Assembly (NCBI RefSeq): GCF_003208175.1
Contig: NZ_QKMR01000001.1
Coordinates: forward strand, 291,615-355,614
Reading direction: 5' to 3'
DNA: 64,000 bases
Source of the DNA: Ruminiclostridium sufflavum DSM 19573
Lineage (GTDB): Bacteria > Bacillota > Clostridia > Acetivibrionales > DSM-1351
Shown here: piece after piece, positions 1 through 7,110 of the stretch
Position numbering within the stretch: position 1 is the stretch's first letter
How the letters are laid out: each line of letters opens with the position of its first letter
The notes under the pieces: generated by a model
What the model was told of the DNA's origin: nothing
Seen by the model: only the letters and a program-made list of their open reading frames with translations
Databases searched by the model: none
Made by a program: the position numbers and the translations under genes

Positions 1-589
1 CTGCCTCCATAACTATTCTGCCTACTGTTGTGCTTCCCGTGTAGAATATATAATCAAATTTCTGTGCCAGCAGCTGTTCGGACATTTCAATTCCGCCTTC
101 TGCAGAAAATATGTATTCATTATCAAAATTTTTATTAATAATTTTAGTTATAATTCCAGCGACATTCGGAGATAGTTCTGAAGGCTTGACAACCGCGCAG
201 TTGCCTGCCGCAATTGCTCCGGCAAGCGGAAGCATTACCAGCTGAAAGGGATAATTCCACGGGCCGATTATGAGTACCGTTCCATAGGGCTCAGGAGCTA
301 TATGGCTTGAACCGCCTGCAAGCATAAGCGGTGTTTTTACTCTTCTGTATTTAGCAAGCCTTCTTATATTTTTAATCATGAAGTCAATTTCATTCAGGGT
401 GAAGCCCACCTCGGTCATAAACCCTTCAAGCCTGCACTTGCCTAAATCCTTCTCCAATGCATTATAAATACCGGCTTCATTTTCAAGTATTGCGCCCTTT
501 AACCTCTGTAATTGGAGAAGCCTTTCATCAACTTCCCTTGTTAAGCCTTTTTTGAAAAAGTTCCTCTGAATTTCTGCGATTTTAATGAT
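1..589 (-). CDS. Aldehyde dehydrogenase (ALDH3-like), N-terminal part, runs off left edge
   Basis: About 196 codons of an NAD(P)-dependent aldehyde dehydrogenase can be read on the minus strand; the rest, including the catalytic Cys, lies outside the window. Visible family motifs are GPWNYPFQL (cofactor-binding entry), GNCAVVKPSELSP and YTGSTTVGR. The N-terminus KIAEIQRNFFKKGLTREVDE matches where ALDH3-type enzymes normally begin. No in-frame ATG, GTG or TTG lies close to the AGGGAGG ribosome binding site (around 597-603); the nearby ATG (597-595) is in another frame and stops after four codons. Translation probably starts at an ATC or ATT (589-584), or the sequence carries a small error. The family oxidises aldehydes to acids; the substrate is not predictable here. 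Confidence 0.85.
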   Translation of the reverse strand, partial: MIKIAEIQRNFFKKGLTREVDERLLQLQRLKGAILENEAGIYNALEKDLGKCRLEGFMTEVGFTLNEIDFMIKNIRRLAKYRRVKTPLMLAGGSSHIAPEPYGTVLIIGPWNYPFQLVMLPLAGAIAAGNCAVVKPSELSPNVAGIITKIINKNFDNEYIFSAEGGIEMSEQLLAQKFDYIFYTGSTTVGRIVMEA

Positions 590-601
590 AAAGCATTCCT
601 C

Positions 602-973
602 CCTTTTAAAATATATTATTCAATATACCCAAGTCACTTACGGTTCAAGCCCTCAGGACGATAGTAAATGCTCTCAAAGAAATAATATTAACCCTCGGTA
701 AGAGTTCTAATTATTTACATATAAAGTAATTCATGTTTATTTTTTCAATTCAAGCTCTTTCTTAATATACTATAGCCATAATTTATTTTAGTCAAGCACT
801 AAGCCATTTTGTTTTATTACGAAATTGACTATTGCTTTTATGTCAATAACTATATATAGTATTTAGGATATATTAATTCAACTTTTCCAGCAAAAAAATC
901 TCAAATGCTAAAACTTTCAATGGAAAACTGCGTATACTAAATATAAACAAGATTTAACTAAGGATGATAATAT
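602..973. other. Non-coding intergenic region
   Basis: AT-rich spacer between the divergent aldehyde dehydrogenase and dus genes. It should hold both promoters. A TTGACT at 825 followed by A/T-rich sequence is a possible -35 for dus, but no convincing -10 at 17 bp was found. No coding potential or stable hairpin seen. Confidence 0.5.
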
Positions 974-1936
974 ATGAACCTTTTTTTAGCTCCAATACAG
1001 GGAATGACTGTCGCTTGCTACAGAAACTTATTTTCAAAATTTTTTGGCGGAATTGATGTATACTATGCGCCGTTTATATCAACCGCCGATATGGATAAAG
1101 TAAATCCTGTATTATTAAAGGATATTGCAGCTGAAAATAACAAGCCTGAGGTTAAGGTTATTCCTCAAATTCTCAGCAGCAGCGGAACTGAATTCAAGCT
1201 CTTTTCAGATGCAATAGCTGATATGGGATACAATGAAATCAACTGGAATATAGGCTGCCCCTTTCCTATGGTAACCAGAAAGAAAAGAGGGTCCGGTATA
1301 CTGCCCTATCCGGAAATGATAAAAAATGTTCTTGATACCGCCTGTTCCGGCTCATATACTGTCACCGTAAAAATGAGGCTTGGCCTCGACAGTCCGGAAG
1401 AGGGCTTGCGCGTAATTGAAATATTAAATGAATACCCTCTGGGCGGCGTAATTATACACGCCCGTACCGGCAAGCAGATGTATGCCGGCAATGTTGACTT
1501 GGATTCCTTCGAAGCTCTGTCTTCTGCCTGCAAGCACGAAACCACCTATAACGGAGACATATTCACACACAATGACTTAATCCGCATCAGCTCCCGCTTT
1601 CCGCATATAAGTAACTTTATGCTTGGCAGAGGAGCTCTAGGCGATCCATTCCTTCCCTCCTTAATAAAGGGGCATATTGTACCTGAGGGCAGTAAAATGA
1701 GCCTGCTTAAAGAATTTCACGATGAGCTTTTCAGTTATTACAGGAGTGTGCTTTCAGGGGAAAAGCATCTGTGCGATAAGATGAAGGAGTTCTGGAGACA
1801 GCTGTCCTTTCACACAGACAAGGAGGGCAAGCTGCTGAAGAAAATTAAAAAGTGCTATAGCTCCGCGGATTATCTGGCGGCGGCAAACCAGATACTTTGT
1901 TCCTCTTCCATGTGGAGTGATTCACCTGTCAGATAA
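974..1936 (+). CDS. tRNA-dihydrouridine synthase (Dus family)
   Basis: A 320-aa FMN enzyme that reduces uridines in the tRNA D-loop (or another position) to dihydrouridine, using NADPH. Family marks in order: LAPIQGMT at the N-terminus (FMN site), NIGCPFP with the catalytic Cys at residue 95, KMRLG, HARTGKQMYAG (the usual HxRTxxQxYxG region), NGDI and LGRGALGDPF near the phosphate-binding end of the TIM barrel. Length is normal. The start follows AAGGATGATAATAT, a weak Shine-Dalgarno. It is probably monocistronic: the next gene begins more than 200 bp downstream. Which Dus subfamily (DusB- or DusC-like) cannot be decided by eye. Confidence 0.93.
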   Translation: MNLFLAPIQGMTVACYRNLFSKFFGGIDVYYAPFISTADMDKVNPVLLKDIAAENNKPEVKVIPQILSSSGTEFKLFSDAIADMGYNEINWNIGCPFPMVTRKKRGSGILPYPEMIKNVLDTACSGSYTVTVKMRLGLDSPEEGLRVIEILNEYPLGGVIIHARTGKQMYAGNVDLDSFEALSSACKHETTYNGDIFTHNDLIRISSRFPHISNFMLGRGALGDPFLPSLIKGHIVPEGSKMSLLKEFHDELFSYYRSVLSGEKHLCDKMKEFWRQLSFHTDKEGKLLKKIKKCYSSADYLAAANQILCSSSMWSDSPVR

Positions 1937-2163
1937 AAGCAAGCCTTCTGGAAACAGATGCCTCTATGTATATATTTTTGTAAATAACCAATAGTGTATT
2001 GACTTAATATCAGAATAAATATTATACTTTACTAAGGTATTAATTCTATTTAAGATATAAAAACAACAGTAAAACAATTTCCCAATTGATAAAATGATTG
2101 TTTATACATAGAAAATTATCTAAATTATATTTATTTTTTTCAACAAGAAAATGGGAGATGAAT

Positions 2164-2829
2164 ATGAAAATTTTTGAAAAAATACGTTCTCTTGTACCAA
2201 AGTATGCTGTTATACCATTGATTATATGTGTAATTTTTAACTTTTCAGTATATTCAGGAGTTCGTTTGTTTTATAAGGACAGATTTTTTTACGATTTGAC
2301 CTCTGGCTTTGACGATATTTTCCCCGTAATTCCTGCTACTGTTTTAATTTATTTCGGAAGCTATTTTTTTTGGATTGCAAATTACATTCTGATATGCAGA
2401 GCAAGCAAGGAACATTGTTATCGGTTTATAGGCGCCGATTTATTGGGAAAATTGGTATGCTTTATAACGTATGTATCTTTCCCGACAACCAATATCAGGC
2501 CGGAAATTACTTCTTCAGGTGTTTTCTGGGACATGCTTCAATTTTTATATAATATAGATCCGGCAAATAACCTGTTTCCGTCAATTCATTGCTTAGTCAG
2601 CTGGTATTGCTTTGCCGGATTAAGAAGTTGTAAAAATATTCCCTCATGGTATCGATATTTTTCATTATTTATGGCAATATTGATATGTGTTTCAACATTA
2701 ACTACAAGACAGCATGTTTTATTAGATGTTTTTGGAGGAATTTTATTGGCTGAATTGACGTGGCAGATTACGTCACGCGTACAGCTAAGCAAATCATTAA
2801 AAATTAATAATCAGGAGATATCAAAATGA
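2164..2829 (+). CDS. PAP2-family membrane phosphatase
   Basis: A 221-aa integral membrane protein with about five hydrophobic segments. It carries PAP2 superfamily motifs: FPTTNIRP (degenerate first motif), PSIHC (second motif PSxH) and TTRQHVLLDVFGG (third motif R-x5-H-x3-D). PAP2 proteins dephosphorylate lipid phosphates such as phosphatidic acid or undecaprenyl diphosphate at the membrane face. I chose ATG 2164 because GGGAGATGA lies just upstream; an in-frame start at 2098 has no ribosome binding site. It overlaps the following glycosyltransferase by 4 bp (ATGA), so the two are co-translated and probably act on a common lipid-linked or envelope substrate. Confidence 0.85.
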   Translation: MKIFEKIRSLVPKYAVIPLIICVIFNFSVYSGVRLFYKDRFFYDLTSGFDDIFPVIPATVLIYFGSYFFWIANYILICRASKEHCYRFIGADLLGKLVCFITYVSFPTTNIRPEITSSGVFWDMLQFLYNIDPANNLFPSIHCLVSWYCFAGLRSCKNIPSWYRYFSLFMAILICVSTLTTRQHVLLDVFGGILLAELTWQITSRVQLSKSLKINNQEISK

Positions 2830-3842
2830 AAGTACTTACAATAGTGATACCTTGTTACAATTCAGCTGCCTATATGGAAAGGGCGGTAGAATCATTGCTT
2901 GTCGGAAGTGATGAATTGGATATTTTAATTATTGATGATGGTTCCAGTGACAATACTGCGGTAATTGCTGATGAATACGAAAAAAAATATCCGAATATAA
3001 TACGTGCCATTCATAAAAAAAACGGCGGACATGGGGATGTCATAAACACAGGTCTGAAATATGCAGAAGGAATATATTTTAAGGTTTTGGACAGTGACGA
3101 CTGGTTTGATAAAGACAGCCTGAAAAAGGTGCTTGATATTTTAAAGGCCATGCTTGGTAATTCTACTGTCTTAGATATGCTTATTACTAATTATGTATAC
3201 GAAAATATGAGCATCGGCAAATCAAGAAGCATTAATTACAAAAATGCTATGCCTGAAGAAAAAATATTCACATGGAATGATTTGGGTTATTTGAAAAGCA
3301 GCCAGAATATACTGATGCATTCTGTTATCTATCGCACAGAGGTGCTTAAAAGCTGCGGGTTAGAGCTTCCTAAGCATACCTTTTACGTTGATAATATTTT
3401 TGTATATATGCCGCTGCCTTATGTAAACACAATGTATTATGCAAATTTAGATCTTTACAGATATTTTATAGGAAGAACAGATCAATCAGTTAACGAAAAA
3501 ATAATGATTCAGCGTATTGATCAGCAGATCAGAGTTACAAAACTAATGATAGACTGCTACAATCCTATACACATTGAGTGTAAAAAGCTGCGGAAATATA
3601 TGATTAAGTATCTGGTTATGATGATGACAGTAAGTACCGTACTGTTACTGAAGGATAATACGGAACAAAGCCTCAACAAAAAGAAAGAGCTTTGGCAATA
3701 TTTAAGGTTTAAAGACCAAGCGCTTTATGACGAGGTAGACAATTCCTTACTAGGCTCTATAGTTCAATTTAAAGGCTATTTGGGCAGGAAAATCATATTG
3801 CTGTGCTACTCCCTTTCAAGGAAGATATTCGGATTTAATTAA
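2826..3842 (+). CDS. Glycosyltransferase family 2
   Basis: A 338-aa GT-A fold glycosyltransferase. The N-terminal nucleotide-sugar domain (about residues 3-120) shows IVIPCYNSAAYMERAVESL, IIDDGSSDNT, NGGHGDVINTG and the metal-binding LDSDDWF. The C-terminal part is less conserved, with a hydrophobic stretch near residues 255-275 that could lie on the membrane. Acceptor and sugar are not predictable; neighbours (PAP2 phosphatase upstream, galactofuranose precursor synthesis on the opposite strand downstream) suggest envelope glycan or glycolipid work. Its start codon overlaps the stop of the PAP2 gene. Confidence 0.9.
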   Translation: MKVLTIVIPCYNSAAYMERAVESLLVGSDELDILIIDDGSSDNTAVIADEYEKKYPNIIRAIHKKNGGHGDVINTGLKYAEGIYFKVLDSDDWFDKDSLKKVLDILKAMLGNSTVLDMLITNYVYENMSIGKSRSINYKNAMPEEKIFTWNDLGYLKSSQNILMHSVIYRTEVLKSCGLELPKHTFYVDNIFVYMPLPYVNTMYYANLDLYRYFIGRTDQSVNEKIMIQRIDQQIRVTKLMIDCYNPIHIECKKLRKYMIKYLVMMMTVSTVLLLKDNTEQSLNKKKELWQYLRFKDQALYDEVDNSLLGSIVQFKGYLGRKIILLCYSLSRKIFGFN

Positions 3843-3868
3843 GGACTTGCTTAATACAGACGCTTATA

Positions 3869-3915
3869 AATTTATGCCGTAGAAGTGACAAAAGGCCACT
3901 TCTACGGCATAAATT
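3869..3915. terminator. Long perfect hairpin between convergent genes
   Basis: Two 19-bp arms (3869-3887 and 3897-3915, core ATGCCGTAGAAGTG) are perfect inverted repeats around a 9-nt loop. It lies 27 bp after the glycosyltransferase stop and before the end of the convergent glf gene, so it probably acts as a bidirectional terminator. It lacks a long U tract. Confidence 0.6.
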
Positions 3916-4012
3916 ACAAGCTAGACCGTCATTATTTCGAGCAATTAGTCCGGGGAGAAGCAAAATCAAGTACTATCTGCTAAAGTCTATTAAATTTAGC
4001 AATACGGATATT

Positions 4013-5143
4013 TTATCCCATTTCCTTTTCTGCAAGTTTTAATGCCTCCGCCACCACATTATGCATATCAAAATATTTGTACATGCCAAGCCGTCCTCCG
4101 AATATAACCTTTTCCTCGGTATCCGCAATAGCCTTATATTTTGCAAACAGCTCATTATTCCTGTCATCATTCATAGGATAATACGGTTCATTACCACGCT
4201 GCCATGCCGCCGGATACTCTTTTGTGATTACCGTAGTACCAGCCTTTACACTGCCGGACTGGCAGTCACCTTTTTGGCAGCCCAGTTCAAAATGCTTATG
4301 CTCTATTATTCGAGTATACGGCACCTCATATTCCGTATAATTTACAACCGCATTTCCCTGATAATTTTCACAAGCCAGAACTTCCGTCTCAAAACGCAGT
4401 GAACGATATTCAAGCTCTCCATAGCAATAGTCATAGTACTCGTCAAGCATTCCAGTAAAAACAATCTTATCGGCAAGGGCTGTCAATTCATTCCGCTGCT
4501 TAAAAAAATCCGTACTCAAGCGTACTTCAATGCCTCTGAGCATTTTTTCGATAATTTGCGTATATCCGCCCACAGGTATTCCTTGATATTTATCATCAAA
4601 GTAATTATTGTCATATGTGAAGCGAACAGGCAGCCTCTTGATAATAAAGCTTGGGAGCTCGGCTGCTCTGCGTCCCCATTGCTTTTCTGTATAGCCTTTG
4701 ATTAATTTTTGGTAAATATCCCTTCCTACCAAGCTTAAAGCCTGTTCCTCAAGATTCCTGGGTTCCTTTATTCCTGCCTCATTAATTTGCTGCTGAATTT
4801 TGAGTTTTGCCTCAGATGGCGTAATAACACCCCACATTTTATTAAAGGTATTCATATTAAAGGGCATATTATACAGCTCAGATTTGTATCTTGCAACAGG
4901 GGAATTTGTATATCTGTTAAACTCAGCAAATTGATTAACATATTCCCAGACCGTTTTATTGCTTGTATGAAAAATATGAGCACCATACTGATGCACATGA
5001 ATTCCTTCAATTTGCACTGTATAAATATTCCCGCCTATATGCGCGCGTTTGTCTATTACAAGACATTTTTTACCTCTCTTATTAGCCTCATATGCGAATA
5101 TTGATCCAAAAAGACCAGATCCTACAATAAGATAATCATACAT
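4013..5143 (-). CDS. glf: UDP-galactopyranose mutase
   Basis: A 376-aa flavoenzyme that interconverts UDP-galactopyranose and UDP-galactofuranose, the precursor of galactofuranose-containing surface glycans. The N-terminus YDYLIVGSGLFGSIFA is the FAD dinucleotide-binding loop; HIGGNIYTVQIEGIHVHQYG, HIFHTSN, GYTEKQWG and YTRIIEHKHF are characteristic UGM blocks, the last with an active-site Arg. The ATG at 5143 follows AAGGAGGACTGCAA; an in-frame start 19 codons upstream has no such site. Full length for bacterial UGM. It is convergent with the PAP2/GT2 pair, which may use related glycan substrates. Confidence 0.95.
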   Translation of the reverse strand: MYDYLIVGSGLFGSIFAYEANKRGKKCLVIDKRAHIGGNIYTVQIEGIHVHQYGAHIFHTSNKTVWEYVNQFAEFNRYTNSPVARYKSELYNMPFNMNTFNKMWGVITPSEAKLKIQQQINEAGIKEPRNLEEQALSLVGRDIYQKLIKGYTEKQWGRRAAELPSFIIKRLPVRFTYDNNYFDDKYQGIPVGGYTQIIEKMLRGIEVRLSTDFFKQRNELTALADKIVFTGMLDEYYDYCYGELEYRSLRFETEVLACENYQGNAVVNYTEYEVPYTRIIEHKHFELGCQKGDCQSGSVKAGTTVITKEYPAAWQRGNEPYYPMNDDRNNELFAKYKAIADTEEKVIFGGRLGMYKYFDMHNVVAEALKLAEKEMG

Positions 5144-5415
5144 TTGCAGTCCTCCTTGTAATACAATAAAAAGAAACTCAACGCATATATAATATTGCAT
5201 TGATACTCTGTTTTAATTCCCCGTTCAAATAAAAATCATTTTGCTATAGAATTATACACCTCCGTAAGCCATGCTGCAACAATAGCTTTAATTTATCGGT
5301 ATCTTAACTTGAAACAGCCCTTTATACCAGTTAATTTTATACTCAATTATTAGAACTATTCCAGTCCCCGCATTTAAAGAAAAACCCTGTAAAGCTGATT
5401 TCCCATGCTTTCGAA

Positions 5416-5431
5416 AAGTCAATTACTGCCG
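5416..5431 (+). repeat. Short fragment of dispersed repeat
   Basis: AAGTCAATTACTGCCG matches the left end of the element at 45274 (AAGTCAATTACTATCGGC) over its first 12 bases. It lies in the spacer between glf and the secreted-repeat gene. The rest of the element is not recognisable, so this may be a relic or chance. Confidence 0.3.
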
Positions 5432-5458
5432 TTCATCCGTCTTGTGGTTTTTCTTCAT

Positions 5459-6196
5459 TCAAGGAATCTCTGAAATATTAAGATTTATATTAAATAAATT
5501 GGAATCATTCAAATCCAATTCCTTATTATAACTCATTCCTGAATATTGTTCTTCGTTTTCGGGTATACATTGAACTTTAAAGGTTGTTTTTCCTGCTGTA
5601 TAATACAAATCAACCGGTATTGTGTAATCAACCTCATTGCTTCCCTCCGGAATTGTTACCTCTGTCTGGAAATCAGCCTCTCCCCTTGCAGAAACTATTA
5701 TTTTTATTCCGCCTTCGGGAGCCAAGCCGCAATCATATTTTATAGTTCCTGAAATTGTGCGCTCAGACAACCAATCTGTGGTGAAGTCTATATCCGGCAC
5801 ATCAGCTTTCGCTATATCTATTAATAAGCTGTAGATACTTGCAGAATAGCTTGACATTTTCTGTGGTTCACATTTTATTGTAAAAGCACTGCTTCCATTA
5901 GTATTATTCAAATTGATCGGTATTTCATAGTAAGCCGTATTATCACCCTCACGAATTAAAGCATCTGTTGTAAAACTGCCCCCGTTTTCACCCATGGCGT
6001 ACATAGTAATCCATATTCCGCCCTCAGGTGCAAAGCCATTGGAATATGTTATTGTTCCTGAAATTGTTCGGACAGGTGAATCCGCATAGCTATCAAGAGG
6101 TAATAAGAACTGTACTATCAGCATACAAAGGAACAGCATTGGGAAATAACTTTTATGAATATGTACCCTTACCGTACTGCTAATTTTTTTAAACAT
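5459..6196 (-). CDS. Secreted protein with two tandem ~75-aa beta-rich repeats, function unknown
   Basis: 245 aa. A signal peptide is evident: basic N-terminus, hydrophobic stretch FPMLFLCMLIVQFLLPL, then cleavage near SYADS. The mature part is two copies of one module: TISGTITYSNGFAPEGGI with a later EGDNTAYYEIPINL and FTIKCEPQ, and TISGTIKYDCGLAPEGGI with EGSNEVDYTIPVDL and FKVQCIP. Each looks like an immunoglobulin-like or carboxypeptidase-regulatory-like beta sandwich. Start ATG follows AAGGAGGATATCAG. No enzymatic motif, no LPxTG anchor and no dockerin. I do not recognise the family; a cell-surface binding or spacer role is only a guess. Confidence 0.7.
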   Translation of the reverse strand: MFKKISSTVRVHIHKSYFPMLFLCMLIVQFLLPLDSYADSPVRTISGTITYSNGFAPEGGIWITMYAMGENGGSFTTDALIREGDNTAYYEIPINLNNTNGSSAFTIKCEPQKMSSYSASIYSLLIDIAKADVPDIDFTTDWLSERTISGTIKYDCGLAPEGGIKIIVSARGEADFQTEVTIPEGSNEVDYTIPVDLYYTAGKTTFKVQCIPENEEQYSGMSYNKELDLNDSNLFNINLNISEIP

Positions 6197-6367
6197 CTGA
6201 TATCCTCCTTAAAGTTGGTTGTTTTGTATTTTATTCATTATCGAACAGGTAAATTCCTTTATAATTTTAGATTTTTTTACAAAAACAAGCAGGTATACTG
6301 TATTTATTATAAATTTATGTATATAAATGCAATAAAATTATATAATATTTTTATTTATTTTGTTAAT

Positions 6368-6406
6368 ACAAAAGTCCTCTCATAAATTTAATGGGAGAAC
6401 TTTTGT
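6368..6406 (-). terminator. Probable terminator after the holin-like gene
   Basis: Inverted arms ACAAAAGTCCTCTCAT and ATGGGAGAACTTTTGT pair at 14 of 16 positions around a 7-nt AT loop, 46 bp past the stop of the minus-strand gene at 6453. Confidence 0.55.
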
Positions 6407-6452
6407 ATAAAAACTGATATGTGTTAGCCTCAATTGCTCTATAAGGCAGATA

Positions 6453-6794
6453 TTACAAGTTATTATCCTTTCCGGCAGAATTATTTAGCTTTCCGTCATC
6501 AAGACCGTCCTTTATCAGCTCAAACCATTTCTGCAGCGTTTTCTCAAACAGACTTTCAGGAATAAAAAATCTGATCCAAGCAGGAATTAGCAAATAGACC
6601 TGTGTCAATACCTGTTCAAATCTTTCCTGACCTTTTTGGGATCCTACAATAGTCTGTTCTGCCTGAAGCATTAATTTATTGGCAATCCTTCTGAGCTTAT
6701 TCCATTTCTTATTTATAATTAAATAAATAATGTAAGCCAAAGCTCCTATTACAACTAAAATTACCCTCCAATAGCTTTCCAGAAATTCCGCCAT
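6453..6794 (-). CDS. Small membrane protein, holin-like (uncertain)
   Basis: 113 aa with one N-terminal transmembrane segment (about residues 9-27, VILVVIGALAYIIYLII), then a basic stretch and a helical region KLMLQAEQTIVGSQKGQERFEQVLTQV in short blocks. This single-TM plus AEQ-G-x-G-x-x-K/R-F layout recalls phage holins of the LLH type, but no endolysin or other phage gene is adjacent, so a lysis role is not supported by context. Start ATG has GGAGAGGAACAAAT upstream. It may be a domesticated holin or an unrelated clostridial membrane protein. Confidence 0.55.
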   Translation of the reverse strand: MAEFLESYWRVILVVIGALAYIIYLIINKKWNKLRRIANKLMLQAEQTIVGSQKGQERFEQVLTQVYLLIPAWIRFFIPESLFEKTLQKWFELIKDGLDDGKLNNSAGKDNNL

Positions 6795-7105
6795 ATTTGT
6801 TCCTCTCCTTCTTTCAGGACATTCCTATAAAAATTCCGGAATAAGATTTTTTAAATTTTCAACTATATATTAAGTAATTTATAATGGAAATTAACAACCT
6901 GTCTGTGGTCATTATCCTTTGGCAATTATATCGTTCAAACTGCTTCCGGTTGAAAAAATATTATCTTCAATGTAATATGTATAAAGAAGCTGGTTAAAAG
7001 CATGCTTTAGCTGAAAGGCAATAGACTATCCCTGTATTTCAGCCTGATTAAACTGCTCAAACCAGCCCTATGCCATAATTTATAAAATTGTAAAAATATC
7101 TGGAC
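6795..7105. other. Non-coding region between divergent genes
   Basis: AT-rich, about 310 bp, must contain the promoters of the holin-like gene and the GH3 gene. No convincing promoter, repeat or small gene seen. Confidence 0.4.
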
Positions 7106-7110
7106 AGGAG

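Noticed and set aside
6453..6794. Prophage remnant centred on the holin-like gene
   Set aside because: No endolysin, integrase, capsid or tail gene nearby.
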